Positions 34,048 to 43,493 of a DNA stretch of 64,000 bases are shown piece after piece; within the stretch, counting starts at the first letter, position 1; every line of letters begins with the position of its first letter. The translations under genes and the position numbers were made by a program. Origin of the DNA: Oceanihabitans sediminis (GTDB lineage: Bacteria > Bacteroidota > Bacteroidia > Flavobacteriales > Flavobacteriaceae); NCBI RefSeq assembly GCF_003337215.1, contig NZ_QPIG01000002.1, positions 496,001-560,000 on the forward strand, read 5' to 3'. The notes under the pieces were generated by a model. That model had not been told where the DNA came from and did no database searches. It saw nothing but the letters and a program-made list of their open reading frames with translations.

Positions 34048-36408
34048 TTAGTTCTTAATAATTCTTACTGTTTCTGTAGCGTTACCTATAGTAACTTTTA
34101 CAAAGTAAGCCCCTGAACGTAATGCAGACATATTAATTTCTGTATTAACTGTATTTGGTGCTGTACGTAATACTTCTTGACCTAACATATTATAAACGGC
34201 TACACCATCTATATTTTGTTTAGCATCTAAAGTTAGTGTATTGTTTACAGGGTTTGGATAGTATGATAATCCATTAGAAGCTTCGAAGTCATCAATAGAA
34301 GCTGTAGGACACTCTATATTAATAGTATGTGTTCCTGTAGTCGTACTTGATGAACTATAATGAGCTATATATACATAATAAGTTTCTCCATCAACTGAAT
34401 CTGTAATTGTGTATACCTCTTGCCCCACTGAACCATCTCTACATCCAACATTTACTAATGCACCACAAGTTCCGCTTGTAATTGCTAGTTCATGATCAAA
34501 GGATGCATCTACTGTTACAATTATATCTCCTCCATAACCAGTAAATGTATACCAAACTCCATTACTTCCCATTGTACAACCACTACCTTCTTGAGTTCCA
34601 GTAGAACCAACACTAGTTCCCGAAATAGTTTCTCCACAAACAATATCTGTAGCTGTTGCACAAGATATATTAGTTGGCGGTGGTGGTGGTGTATTTAAGC
34701 AAAAAGCAACACTTCCAAAATCATCATTACCCCAATCATACATTCTTAAATAATATGTTTCTCCAGAAGTTAATCCTGTAAAAGTATTATTTGAAGCTGT
34801 AGTACAAGCCACTTCCACTAAAGTCCCACAAGAACCACTATAAAGCTCTACTTGAGTTGTAGAGAAGTCTGAAGAAAATCTTGAATAAATAACACTAGTA
34901 TCTGTTGTTGGCACAACAAATTCATACCAAAAGTCCCCTCCTGCATATGTTGCCGTTGCACAACTAGCTTGAGCTACTCCAGAGTCGGTTGCCCCAATAT
35001 TATGACCTGTTACTTCTGCTCCACAAGCCTCTATTCCAACAGTTATAAGCTCTGCATTTGCACAGTCATCGTTTGCTGGAGGCGCTAGTGCAACAAAATT
35101 GTATGGGCCAGCCCAAGTACTTAATCCACTTGTATCACAGTTAGATTGGACATATAAGTCATAACTAGCTCCTGCAGTTAAACCTGTAGCAGTATCGGTT
35201 GTAACACCGACTCCTGTAGTCCCCATAGACACAGCTGTATCTACAGTAGGATCTTCTCCTGCTAACATTACAGACCAATTATAACCTGCTGTTGCCCCTG
35301 ATTCCACGTCCCAAGAAACAGTTGCTGAAGTATCTCCCGTAAGCACTGTTGCATTTAAATTTAAAGGTTCCAAACAAGTTGGTGCAGCATTTACAACACT
35401 ATTAAGCGTAAATGGTGTTGGACTTTCTGCCCAGTCCATTACAACAATATAATATGTTGTTCCTGCTATTAAATCAGGTGTTGTAACTGCAAGATCATCT
35501 GTAGAATTACTATTTCTAACAGATACAACACAATTAGGAGAGGAATCTGGACAGTTATCAAATATAAAAACACCATAATAAGGTATTTCTAAATCTGAAA
35601 CAGAAATATCTAATGTTTCCCCTGTTTCGACAGCAGTATATTCAAACCAATACTCATGGTCGTCAGAAGATCCATGACAAGGATTACTCGCTCCAGAACC
35701 ATCATCTGCAAAACTTCCTCCTTCAGTAGTATTCCCAGCTTGTGATGTTCCTGGCGTCAATTCTACAGCTAAATCACAAGAGTCTCCTGGTAAAACACAT
35801 GAAGTATTAAAGCTTCCTAATGTATAATTACAAACAGTGTCAGAATGCTCCACCATAAGCGTAACTTCTGTCCCGATGGTGTATGGTCCAACGGACATTG
35901 GTCCTGATACAACAGCATAAGAACCTCCTAATCCATCTGTAATAAATGTACCATCACCAACTGAAGATACTACTATATCTATTGTAAATTGAGATGCTGC
36001 ACAATCATCTACTACTACAGAACTATCAACAATAGTTTGCGTACATGAAGGACACGAACCTGTTATTGTCCCAGTTGTTATACTTGTTTCAGCTCCAGCA
36101 CCTACTGCTGTTCCAAAAAAGTCCAATATCCTATAAGATGTTTCAAAGGCATAAGAGCCTCCTCCTAACCATTCCGTAGTTATGTCATCACCATCATTAA
36201 CAGGAAATAGTAAAGTACCTTGAGCTCCACCATCTAGTGTTACTCCAGATAAAACAACCGTTCCATTTACTAAAACGTTCATGGTGTTGCCATTCCATCC
36301 ATCTCCGTAGGAGTCATTCATTTCTAATGTATAATTACACTGGGAATTAGCATTAAAGCTAAATGCAAGTGAGATTACACAAAAAAACAATAAAGTAATT
36401 TTTTTCAT
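34048..36408 (-). CDS. Secreted T9SS cargo protein (copy 3)
   Basis: This 786-residue protein has a signal peptide (about 1-22) and an N-terminal beta domain containing DSYGDGWNGNTM, a motif seen in secreted flavobacterial proteins. Cys-rich repeats homologous to those of copy 2 follow (VDSSVVVDDCAASQF and the matching part in copy 2), then a fibronectin III domain, pre-peptidase-like domains, a PPPPP linker and the type A sorting domain. It is the first gene of the tandem set. Shared repeats in both the middle and the end show that copies 2 and 3 arose by duplication. Function is probably surface binding. Confidence 0.88.
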   Translation of the reverse strand: MKKITLLFFCVISLAFSFNANSQCNYTLEMNDSYGDGWNGNTMNVLVNGTVVLSGVTLDGGAQGTLLFPVNDGDDITTEWLGGGSYAFETSYRILDFFGTAVGAGAETSITTGTITGSCPSCTQTIVDSSVVVDDCAASQFTIDIVVSSVGDGTFITDGLGGSYAVVSGPMSVGPYTIGTEVTLMVEHSDTVCNYTLGSFNTSCVLPGDSCDLAVELTPGTSQAGNTTEGGSFADDGSGASNPCHGSSDDHEYWFEYTAVETGETLDISVSDLEIPYYGVFIFDNCPDSSPNCVVSVRNSNSTDDLAVTTPDLIAGTTYYIVVMDWAESPTPFTLNSVVNAAPTCLEPLNLNATVLTGDTSATVSWDVESGATAGYNWSVMLAGEDPTVDTAVSMGTTGVGVTTDTATGLTAGASYDLYVQSNCDTSGLSTWAGPYNFVALAPPANDDCANAELITVGIEACGAEVTGHNIGATDSGVAQASCATATYAGGDFWYEFVVPTTDTSVIYSRFSSDFSTTQVELYSGSCGTLVEVACTTASNNTFTGLTSGETYYLRMYDWGNDDFGSVAFCLNTPPPPPTNISCATATDIVCGETISGTSVGSTGTQEGSGCTMGSNGVWYTFTGYGGDIIVTVDASFDHELAITSGTCGALVNVGCRDGSVGQEVYTITDSVDGETYYVYIAHYSSSSTTTGTHTINIECPTASIDDFEASNGLSYYPNPVNNTLTLDAKQNIDGVAVYNMLGQEVLRTAPNTVNTEINMSALRSGAYFVKVTIGNATETVRIIKN

Positions 36409-36438
36409 AAGTAAGTTTTTAATTAGTTAGTTAATATC

Positions 36439-36514
36439 TAAAAATATTGCTTTTAATTTAATTTTAACACATCATAAACAAACATTCGACAAAACAACCA
36501 TTTTACCGATGAAC
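36439..36514 (-). promoter_or_regulatory. Promoter and candidate operator of T9SS gene 3
   Basis: The -7-like element (plus strand TAAAAATA, 36439-36446) lies 31 bases before the ATG. CGACAAAA (36487-36494) and CGATGAAC (36507-36514) are 20 bp apart, and the first starts 41 bases beyond the -7 element, as in the other two genes. Around these motifs the upstream sequence has otherwise diverged. Confidence 0.5.
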
Positions 36515-36530
36515 TGTATTTTAGGGTATA

Positions 36531-36560
36531 AAAAAAGCGAACCCCAAAAGATTCGCTTTA
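36531..36560 (-). terminator. fabI terminator
   Basis: AAAGCGAA (36534-36541) pairs with TTCGCTTT (36552-36559); on the minus strand a T run follows. Confidence 0.75.
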
Positions 36561-36585
36561 ACACTTTATAAGATTTTAAATAAAT

Positions 36586-37404
36586 CTACTCTAATCCTTT
36601 TACAAAAGCTTCCATTACATCGTCGCTAACTCCTGTATTACTAAATCCACCATCATGGAAAAGATTCTGTAAAGTTACCATTCTAGTTAAATCACTAAAC
36701 ATTGCTACGGTATAGTTTGCACAATCTAATGCTGAAGCATTTCCTAATGGAGCCATTTTGTCTGCATAAGCAAGGAATCCATCAAAACCTTTAACACCAG
36801 AACCTGCAGTTGTTGGTGTTGGTGACTGTGAAATCGTATTTACTCTAACCGTTTTTTCTTTTCCGAAGAAATACCCAAAACTACGAGCTATACTTTCTAA
36901 ATAAGCTTTATTGTCTGCCATATCATTATAATCTGGAAAAACACGCTGTGCTGCCATATAGGTTAAAGCAACAATGCTTCCCCATTGGTTCATAGCTTCT
37001 TTTTTGTATAGAGTTTGCATCACTTTATGAAAAGACATTGCAGAGATATCTGTACCTTTTTGGGTCCAATCGTAATTTTGACTTGTATAGTGGTTTCCTT
37101 TTCTTACGTTAATAGACATCCCTATAGAGTGAAGAACAAAATCTATCTTACCTCCTAAAATCTCCATAGATTTTTCAACAAGGTTTTCTAAGTCTTCTAA
37201 AGATGTTGCATCTGCAGGGATTACTTGCGAACCTGTTTTTTCTGCTAAAGCATTAATTTGCCCCATTCTTAAAGCTACTGGCGCATTAGTAAGTACAAAC
37301 TCACCACCTTCTTCATGAACACGTTCTGCTGTTTTCCATGCAATTGAATTCTCATCTAAAGCTCCAAAGATGATTCCTTTTTTTCCTTTTAATAAATTAT
37401 ACAT
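36586..37404 (-). CDS. fabI: Enoyl-[acyl-carrier-protein] reductase (NADH)
   Basis: The 272-residue protein is a divergent SDR of the FabI type: GKKGIIFGALDENSIAWKTA at the N-terminus, LHSIGMS, and the catalytic tyrosine-lysine pair in YNDMADNKAYLE (Tyr-x6-Lys). It reduces trans-2-enoyl-ACP, the last step of each fatty-acid elongation cycle. A minus-strand TATCTTTG element lies 45 bases upstream. recN lies upstream and could be in the same direction, but the promoter suggests separate transcription. Confidence 0.95.
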   Translation of the reverse strand: MYNLLKGKKGIIFGALDENSIAWKTAERVHEEGGEFVLTNAPVALRMGQINALAEKTGSQVIPADATSLEDLENLVEKSMEILGGKIDFVLHSIGMSINVRKGNHYTSQNYDWTQKGTDISAMSFHKVMQTLYKKEAMNQWGSIVALTYMAAQRVFPDYNDMADNKAYLESIARSFGYFFGKEKTVRVNTISQSPTPTTAGSGVKGFDGFLAYADKMAPLGNASALDCANYTVAMFSDLTRMVTLQNLFHDGGFSNTGVSDDVMEAFVKGLE

Positions 37405-37448
37405 ATTTATTACTTTATTTGGTATGATTATTTTTACAAATTGTAATT

Positions 37449-37456
37449 CAAAGATA
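37449..37456 (-). promoter_or_regulatory. -7 promoter element of fabI
   Basis: Minus-strand TATCTTTG matches TAnnTTTG; a TTTG lies 24 bp further upstream, just outside the usual spacing. Confidence 0.5.
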
Positions 37457-37520
37457 ACTAAATTAATATTTAACAGCCATCAAATATCTAGCTTTTAGTT
37501 ATGCTTATTTTGTTTATTAT

Positions 37521-39173
37521 TTAATTGAGTAATTCTTTTGCATGCGCCAATGCAGAGTTAGTAACCTCTATCCCTCCCAACATTTGCGCTATTTCTACAA
37601 TACGATCTTCTTGGCTTAACTTTACCAAATTGGTAGTGGTAACCTCATCTATATCTTGTTTATACACTTTATAATGTGTATTCCCTTTTGCTGCTATTTG
37701 CGGTAAATGCGTAATGGCAAATACTTGCATAGTCTCACTCATGCCCTGCATGATCCAAGCCATTTTATGAGCAATTTCACCAGAAACACCGGTATCAATC
37801 TCATCAAACATAATGGTTGGTAACTGAATGTATTTTGCTAAAATAGATTTTATAGCAAGCATGATTCTAGCCATTTCCCCTCCAGATGCAGCTTTTTTCA
37901 ATTCATTAAACTGCCCGCCTTTATTTGCTGAAAACAAAAAGGACAATTGATCTTTACCATGATGTAAATATTCTTCTCCTAAGTTAACTTCAATTTTAAA
38001 TTGGGCATTTGGCATTCCTAAATCCTGTAAAATACTTTCCAATTGCTTGGTTAAACCTGGAATTGTTTTCTTTCGGTTTTCGTGGATTTTTGAAGCTATG
38101 CTATCTAGTTTATCGGAAACAGCTTTAATTTCTTTTTGCTTAGAATGAATGGTTTCTTCCATATTTTCTGTAACCGAAACTTTTTCTGTTAAGGCTTCTC
38201 TAATTTCAATTAATTCTGAAACATTTTCTGCTACATGTTTCTGCATTAAGTTATGTAGAAGCTGAAGTTTATTATTTACTACCACCAACCTATCTGGATC
38301 TGCATCTAATTTTTCTTGAAGCGATTCAATTTCCGCGAAAGCGTCATCTAAATCTATAAGACTGCTATTTACTCTTGTGTATAACTCGTTATAAGTAGTT
38401 GAATAATTGGCTAGTTTCTGTAAGTTGTTTTTTAACAAGGTAAGAGTTGTAAGTATTCCGACCTCTTCATCTTGTAATAACTGATGCGACTCGGTTAATC
38501 GCTCTTGGATTACTTCAACATTATTTAAAGTTTCAAACTCTTCTTCTAATAATTCTAATTCGCCGTCTATTAAATTAGCTTCGGTAAGCTCTTTTAATAA
38601 GAAAGTATTAAAATCTTGTTCTTTTAGTGCTTCGGCTTGAAAAGCAAATAATTCTTTAAGTTCCTTTTGAAGTTTTTTATAGCTTTTTAACTGCGATTGA
38701 TACATCTCCAAAGAGGTTCCATTTTTAGCTAAGGCATCTATAACCTGAAATTGAAACTCATCATCGACCAATTGCATAGTCTCATGTTGTGAGTGTACAT
38801 CTATCAAATGTTTTCCCAAAGTTTGTAGTGCACTTAAATTAACCGGAGTATCATTTACAAAGGCTCTTGACTTACCAGAAGGAAGAATTTCTCTTCGTAT
38901 AATGGTTTGCTTTTCAAAATCTAAATCTTCGGTTTTAAAAAGACTTTCTAACTTATAATTAGATATATCGAAAACCGCTTCGATAATACATTTTTGTTCT
39001 TTGTTTTTTAAGCTACTTAAATCTGCTCGTTTTCCTAAAATCAAAGATAAACCACCAAGTAAGATCGACTTACCTGCTCCTGTTTCTCCTGTAATAATGG
39101 TAAAACCTTGTTCAAAACGAACCTGAAGTTGGTCTATTAAAGCGTAATTTTTTATAGAAAGTGAGGTTAGCAT
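37521..39173 (-). CDS. recN: DNA repair protein RecN
   Basis: This 550-residue SMC-like ATPase has Walker A GETGAGKS near residue 30, a long central coiled coil (about 155-370), the ABC signature ASGGEMARIMLA and Walker B TIMFDEIDTGVSG. RecN acts in double-strand break repair, tethering DNA ends. The gene follows DUF4835 and coaBC on the same strand, an arrangement I know from other Bacteroidota. Confidence 0.96.
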   Translation of the reverse strand: MLTSLSIKNYALIDQLQVRFEQGFTIITGETGAGKSILLGGLSLILGKRADLSSLKNKEQKCIIEAVFDISNYKLESLFKTEDLDFEKQTIIRREILPSGKSRAFVNDTPVNLSALQTLGKHLIDVHSQHETMQLVDDEFQFQVIDALAKNGTSLEMYQSQLKSYKKLQKELKELFAFQAEALKEQDFNTFLLKELTEANLIDGELELLEEEFETLNNVEVIQERLTESHQLLQDEEVGILTTLTLLKNNLQKLANYSTTYNELYTRVNSSLIDLDDAFAEIESLQEKLDADPDRLVVVNNKLQLLHNLMQKHVAENVSELIEIREALTEKVSVTENMEETIHSKQKEIKAVSDKLDSIASKIHENRKKTIPGLTKQLESILQDLGMPNAQFKIEVNLGEEYLHHGKDQLSFLFSANKGGQFNELKKAASGGEMARIMLAIKSILAKYIQLPTIMFDEIDTGVSGEIAHKMAWIMQGMSETMQVFAITHLPQIAAKGNTHYKVYKQDIDEVTTTNLVKLSQEDRIVEIAQMLGGIEVTNSALAHAKELLN

Positions 39174-39246
39174 CCTTAAATTTAAAAGTTAAAAATGAAA
39201 ATTGAAAGTGTGTTCTACAACATGAAGTATACGAACAAATACTGAT

Positions 39247-40134
39247 TTAATACGTGATATTTCGCCACTTACTAGAATGCATTGGCGCTACTTTATTAAG
39301 TACTTCTATTAACTTACTGATATCTACTCTTGGTCCGCCAGTAAATATTTGTTCTATTTCGTCTGCTTTAGCATCAAAAAACACACGAGATAAGTAAGAG
39401 TTTGGACGTTGTCTGTGAAGTTTATCCATTTGCATAATAGCTTCTGCAATTTGCCCTTTTGCCTCCTTATCATTACTACTCATAAGGTCTAAACCTTTAC
39501 GATGGTAATTGTACATAACACTTCTAAAGTCCTTATATGTTTGAGATAAAACATTATCAATTAAAACATATCTACTTTGTAAACCATCTTCAAGTTTCCA
39601 CCCTTTAAAGTTTTCTTGCTGCGAATAGCTTACAATATTTTGTGCTTGTTTAAAAAAATCATCTCCTCCATTTAACTCAAAAGAATCAGCATCTAATCCT
39701 AAAATCATATACACGTGAAAAGCTAATACAGAAACTAAGTTAGATTCAAATTGATTTGGATTATAAACAAGGTTTTCAAACTCTAAATACTTAAACGAAA
39801 AGTTTTTATCATTTACATTATAAATAGGTGTTGCATAAGTTGAACCATACACTGGTCTTGCAGATTGCACCTGTATAGAAGCACTAAATGTATCGCTACT
39901 TTGCCCTGTAACATTTATTACCATGCTACAATCAATAAGCTCTTGTTGTGAGAACTTTCTCCCAGACCATTCGGTTTGATTTATAAATTCGTTTAACTGC
40001 TTTTCAAGAGTTTTAAAAACTTGTAAATTTTCGTTTCCTGTAAGCTGCGCATTAACAACTACATTACAGTTTAATTCTTGCGAATAACCTGCAATAGAAA
40101 AACACATAAAAAGTACTAAAAGTATATTACGCAT
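39247..40134 (-). CDS. DUF4835 family exported protein
   Basis: The 295-residue protein has a signal peptide (about 1-18, ending SQE) and the DUF4835 hallmarks ELNCNVVVNAQLTG and FINQTEWSGRKF. It is Bacteroidota-specific, nearly always next to coaBC, and of unknown function in the periplasm or outer membrane. Its ATG overlaps the end of coaBC by 8 bases, indicating one operon. Confidence 0.85.
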   Translation of the reverse strand: MRNILLVLFMCFSIAGYSQELNCNVVVNAQLTGNENLQVFKTLEKQLNEFINQTEWSGRKFSQQELIDCSMVINVTGQSSDTFSASIQVQSARPVYGSTYATPIYNVNDKNFSFKYLEFENLVYNPNQFESNLVSVLAFHVYMILGLDADSFELNGGDDFFKQAQNIVSYSQQENFKGWKLEDGLQSRYVLIDNVLSQTYKDFRSVMYNYHRKGLDLMSSNDKEAKGQIAEAIMQMDKLHRQRPNSYLSRVFFDAKADEIEQIFTGGPRVDISKLIEVLNKVAPMHSSKWRNITY

Positions 40135-41338
40135 GTATTTGAGTTATAATTTTGTTTAAAATATCTATAGCAACTTCGGCTTTAGATTTTAATTCATATT
40201 CTGTAATATTCTCCTCTGCATCAATAAGTGTAACCTTATTTGTTTCGTTTTTGAAACCTGCTCCCTTATCATTTAACGAATTTAAGACAATTAAATTTAA
40301 ATTCTTTCTTTTTAGTTTTCCTTTAGCGTTTTCTAATTCATTATTAGTTTCTAAAGCAAAGCCAACCAAGAATTGTTTTGTTTTAACTTCACCTAAAGAA
40401 GCTAGAATATCTTTTGTTTTTTCTAACTCTAATGTTAACGTTGTATACTTCTTTTTTATTTTTTGTGTTGCAATATTTTTAGGTCTGTAATCTGCTACTG
40501 CTGCCGAAAGAATAGCAATATCTACCTCTTTAAAATATCTATGCGCTGCCTCATACATATCCTGAGCACTAGTAACAGGAACAATTTGTATAAAACTATG
40601 GGAAGCTTTTTGATTTGTAGGCCCGGTAATTAAAGTAACCTCAGCACCTAAATTAGCCGCTGCTTTAGCTAGCTCAAAGCCCATTTTCCCCGAAGAATGA
40701 TTCCCTACAAAACGAACAGGATCTATAGCTTCATAAGTTGGGCCTGCAGTAATTAATATTTTTTTATTGCGTAGCGGAAGTTTACTGACAATATCTTTTT
40801 CAATAAACGAAACAATATCTTCTGGCTCTGCCATTCTGCCTTCACCTACTAAGCCACTAGCAAGTTCGCCACTAGTTGCTGGAATTATAGTATTTCCGAA
40901 GGATTTAAGTTTATCAAAAGAAGCTTTTGTTGAAGGATGTTTGTACATATCTAAATCCATTGCTGGAGCGAAATATACAGGGCATTTAGCAGAAAGGTAG
41001 GTTGCTAAAAGCAAGTTGTCACAAACGCCATTTGCCATTTTAGACATGGTATTTGCTGTTGCTGGAGCGATTACAAAATAATCGGCCCAAAGACCAAGGT
41101 CTACGTGGTTATTCCAAATCGCATTGTCATCTTCTTCATTTGTAAAAGAAGAATGCACTGGATTTTTAGAAAGTGTAGATAAGGTTAAGGGGGTTATAAA
41201 ATCTTTAGAAGCTGGAGTCATAACGACTTTAACGTTTGCTCCAGCTTTTATAAATAACCTCACTAATGATGCTGTCTTATAAGCAGCAATACCAGCACTT
41301 ATGCCTAGAAGTATATTTTTGCTACCTAGTACAGACAT
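40127..41338 (-). CDS. coaBC: Bifunctional phosphopantothenoylcysteine decarboxylase/synthase
   Basis: The 403-residue protein joins the flavin decarboxylase CoaC (about 1-185; GISAGIAAYK, catalytic histidine in NNHVDLG, APATANTMSKMANGVCDNL) and the CoaB synthase (about 190-400; ITAGPTYEAIDPVRFVGNHSSGKMG). Together they turn phosphopantothenate and cysteine into phosphopantetheine for coenzyme A. It lies between rpoZ and DUF4835 in one minus-strand operon. Confidence 0.96.
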   Translation of the reverse strand: MSVLGSKNILLGISAGIAAYKTASLVRLFIKAGANVKVVMTPASKDFITPLTLSTLSKNPVHSSFTNEEDDNAIWNNHVDLGLWADYFVIAPATANTMSKMANGVCDNLLLATYLSAKCPVYFAPAMDLDMYKHPSTKASFDKLKSFGNTIIPATSGELASGLVGEGRMAEPEDIVSFIEKDIVSKLPLRNKKILITAGPTYEAIDPVRFVGNHSSGKMGFELAKAAANLGAEVTLITGPTNQKASHSFIQIVPVTSAQDMYEAAHRYFKEVDIAILSAAVADYRPKNIATQKIKKKYTTLTLELEKTKDILASLGEVKTKQFLVGFALETNNELENAKGKLKRKNLNLIVLNSLNDKGAGFKNETNKVTLIDAEENITEYELKSKAEVAIDILNKIITQIHA

Positions 41339-41349
41339 CTTATTGCTTT

Positions 41350-41676
41350 TTACTGATTGTCTTCTTCTGTGTTTCTATGGTAAATTTTACCATCTAACCA
41401 TTCTTTTACCGCTAAAGCGTGTGGCTTTGGTAATCTTTCGTAGAATTTAGAAACTTCAATTTGCTCTTTGTTTTCAAAGATTTCCTCTAAACTATCGTTA
41501 TAAGTAGCAAACTCTTCTAATTTCTCGATTAATTCTTTTTTGATTTCAGAATTAATTTGCTCTGCTCTTTTAGATATAATTGAAATAGACTCATAGATGT
41601 TACCGGTAGCTTCATCTAATGCATTTCTATTATAAGTAACTGTAGTTGTTGGAGCATCAATTTTCTTTAAATCCAT
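41350..41676 (-). CDS. rpoZ: RNA polymerase subunit omega, Bacteroidota type
   Basis: The 108-residue protein resembles the Rpb6/omega family as found in Bacteroidota (NIYESISIISKRAEQINSEIKKEL), where omega is longer at the C-terminus than in E. coli. It helps assemble the RNA polymerase core. The bamD and coaBC genes flank it in the usual order for this phylum, which supports the assignment. Confidence 0.85.
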   Translation of the reverse strand: MDLKKIDAPTTTVTYNRNALDEATGNIYESISIISKRAEQINSEIKKELIEKLEEFATYNDSLEEIFENKEQIEVSKFYERLPKPHALAVKEWLDGKIYHRNTEEDNQ

Positions 41677-41684
41677 AGTATATA

Positions 41685-42497
41685 TTAACTTTTAGTACTG
41701 TATTTTTTTAATTCTTCTTCTATATTTTCTAGCATATCTTTCGTGTCATCAAGATGTTCTGAATTTGCATATCTATTTACAAAAGAATGGTAGTAAACTT
41801 TAGCTTTTTCTAATCTTTCCTGTTTCTTTCTCTCTACACTATTCATAGCTAGTTTATATGCAGCGTCTAATCTATAAAACAATGCTGTTTCACGTAAAGT
41901 AGATCCAGGAAATTCAATGATAAAGTTATCAAATGATTTTATTGCTGCATTATAATCTCTAGTATATTCTACTGTTTTATAATATTGATAAGCAATATCA
42001 AATGCTTTTTTCTCTAATTTACCATCTAATTCTCTTACTAGTTCATTCGCTTCTTCTATATATTCAGAGTCTGGGTAAGAGTTAATAAATAACTGAAATT
42101 TTGTAATGGCATCTTTAGTTGGGTGCTGTTCTTTTCCGTACTCTGGAGAAAGCATATAACTACTTTTTGCTGATAAAAATTCTGCTTCTTCACGTTTCTC
42201 ACTGTTAGGATAAGAAGATGCAAAACGATCGTATTGATATCCTGCTGTATAATAATCCTTCATATTGTAAAAGGAATTAGCATACAAAAACATTAGCTTT
42301 TCTGCTTGTGGCTTACCGCGGTAACTAGGAACTATTTGTGCAAATAATCTGTTTGCTTTACCAAATTTCCCATTGTTATATAACTCTTCGCCAATAGAAA
42401 ATTTAGCAGCCAAATCTTCGCCATTTAAGGCCTTTTGATATTCGCTACAAGAACTTAAAATTGAGCCAATTAATAATATGTATATATATTTCTTCAT
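41685..42497 (-). CDS. bamD: Outer membrane protein assembly factor BamD
   Basis: The 270-residue lipoprotein has the lipobox ILSSC (Cys at residue 17) and TPR-type helices throughout (for example KFGKANRLFAQIVPSYRGKPQAE and SYPNSEKREEAEFLSAKSSY). BamD is an essential part of the BAM complex that inserts beta-barrel proteins. It is the first gene of the bamD-rpoZ-coaBC-DUF4835-recN run, with a promoter element just upstream. Confidence 0.9.
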   Translation of the reverse strand: MKKYIYILLIGSILSSCSEYQKALNGEDLAAKFSIGEELYNNGKFGKANRLFAQIVPSYRGKPQAEKLMFLYANSFYNMKDYYTAGYQYDRFASSYPNSEKREEAEFLSAKSSYMLSPEYGKEQHPTKDAITKFQLFINSYPDSEYIEEANELVRELDGKLEKKAFDIAYQYYKTVEYTRDYNAAIKSFDNFIIEFPGSTLRETALFYRLDAAYKLAMNSVERKKQERLEKAKVYYHSFVNRYANSEHLDDTKDMLENIEEELKKYSTKS

Positions 42498-42514
42498 AAT
42501 TTTTAAACAGAATG

Positions 42515-42522
42515 CAAAATTA
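42515..42522 (-). promoter_or_regulatory. -7 promoter element of the bamD operon
   Basis: Minus-strand TAATTTTG ends 17 bases before the bamD ATG. Confidence 0.5.
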
Positions 42523-42611
42523 GTCTTTTAATATGGATTTTAAAAATATTTTATTAAGCTAATATATAGGTTGAAATCTAAGCATTTAAGGCTTTGTGCT
42601 AAATTTAACTT

Positions 42612-43493
42612 TTATTTAAACTCTTTTAATGCTTGGGTGATTTTTTGTTTTAATTCAGCAGTAGCTTCAACAAGCGGAAGCCTTACCGTTGCATCACATA
42701 TATTTAAAGACTCAAAAACAGCTTTTATTCCTGAAGGATTATTTTCTGAAAAGATTAAGCCAGTAATTTCCATTAATTTATAATGCAAAAAATATGCATC
42801 TTTTACATTTCCTTCTAAGCCTAATTTTATCATTTTAGCAAACTCCTTTGGAAGTGCCTGACCAATTACAGATATCACTCCTGCTCCACCAGCTAAAACA
42901 ACACTTAAAGCAAGGTCGTCATCTCCTGAAATCACTAAAAAGTTTTTTGGTTTATCTTTTAGTAACTGCAAGTATTGATGCATATCGCCCGCAGCCTCTT
43001 TTACTGCAATAATATTTTCAAAATCATTTGCTAAGCTTATTATTGTTTCTGGCAACATGTTTTTAGAAGTTCTCCCTGGTACATTATATAAAATTACAGG
43101 AACCGGACTAGCCTCTGCAACTGTTTTAAAATGTTGATAAAGTCCTTCTTGTGTTGGTTTACTGTAATACGGAGAAACAGATAAAATAGCATCTATACCT
43201 GTGAAATCTGTGTTTTTAATTTCTTCTACAACAGATAAAGTATTATTACCTCCTATTCCTAAAACCAATGGTAATCTTCCTTGATTAGTATTAGAAATCG
43301 TTTTAATTATTTCCTTTTTTTCTTCAGCAGTTATGGTTACACTTTCACCGGTAGTTCCACTTATTACTAGGTAATCTGTCCCGTTTTTAATATTATTTTC
43401 AACAATATTAGCCAGAGATTTATGGTCTACACTTAAGTCTTTATTAAAAGGGGTTACTAGTGCAACACCAGTTCCTACAAACTTTTTATTCAT
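42612..43493 (-). CDS. dapA: 4-hydroxy-tetrahydrodipicolinate synthase
   Basis: The 293-residue TIM-barrel protein has [17 protein letters not shown], the tyrosine in [20 protein letters not shown] and the Schiff-base lysine in IAVKEAAGD. DapA condenses pyruvate with aspartate semialdehyde, the first committed step to lysine and diaminopimelate; dapF is at 60-61 kb. The gene upstream on the strand overlaps its ATG by 8 bases, so they are co-transcribed. Confidence 0.96.
   Translation of the reverse strand: MNKKFVGTGVALVTPFNKDLSVDHKSLANIVENNIKNGTDYLVISGTTGESVTITAEEKKEIIKTISNTNQGRLPLVLGIGGNNTLSVVEEIKNTDFTGIDAILSVSPYYSKPTQEGLYQHFKTVAEASPVPVILYNVPGRTSKNMLPETIISLANDFENIIAVKEAAGDMHQYLQLLKDKPKNFLVISGDDDLALSVVLAGGAGVISVIGQALPKEFAKMIKLGLEGNVKDAYFLHYKLMEITGLIFSENNPSGIKAVFESLNICDATVRLPLVEATAELKQKITQALKEFK

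Larger units (their letters stand above)
33911..34692 (-). repeat. Long near-identical block, copy 2 (partner at 31281-32061)
   Basis: Contains the promoter of gene 2, the terminator of gene 3 and the 3' codons of gene 3 up to its polyproline linker. Confidence 0.8.

Noticed and set aside
31861-34698. Short plus-strand ORFs inside the T9SS genes
   Set aside because: They are antisense shadows of the repeated Ser/Thr-rich coding sequence and have no signals of their own.
28801-36560. CRISPR-like or mobile element origin of the repeated hairpins
   Set aside because: The repeats are terminators and 3' coding blocks of paralogous genes; there are no transposase genes, target duplications or regular spacers.
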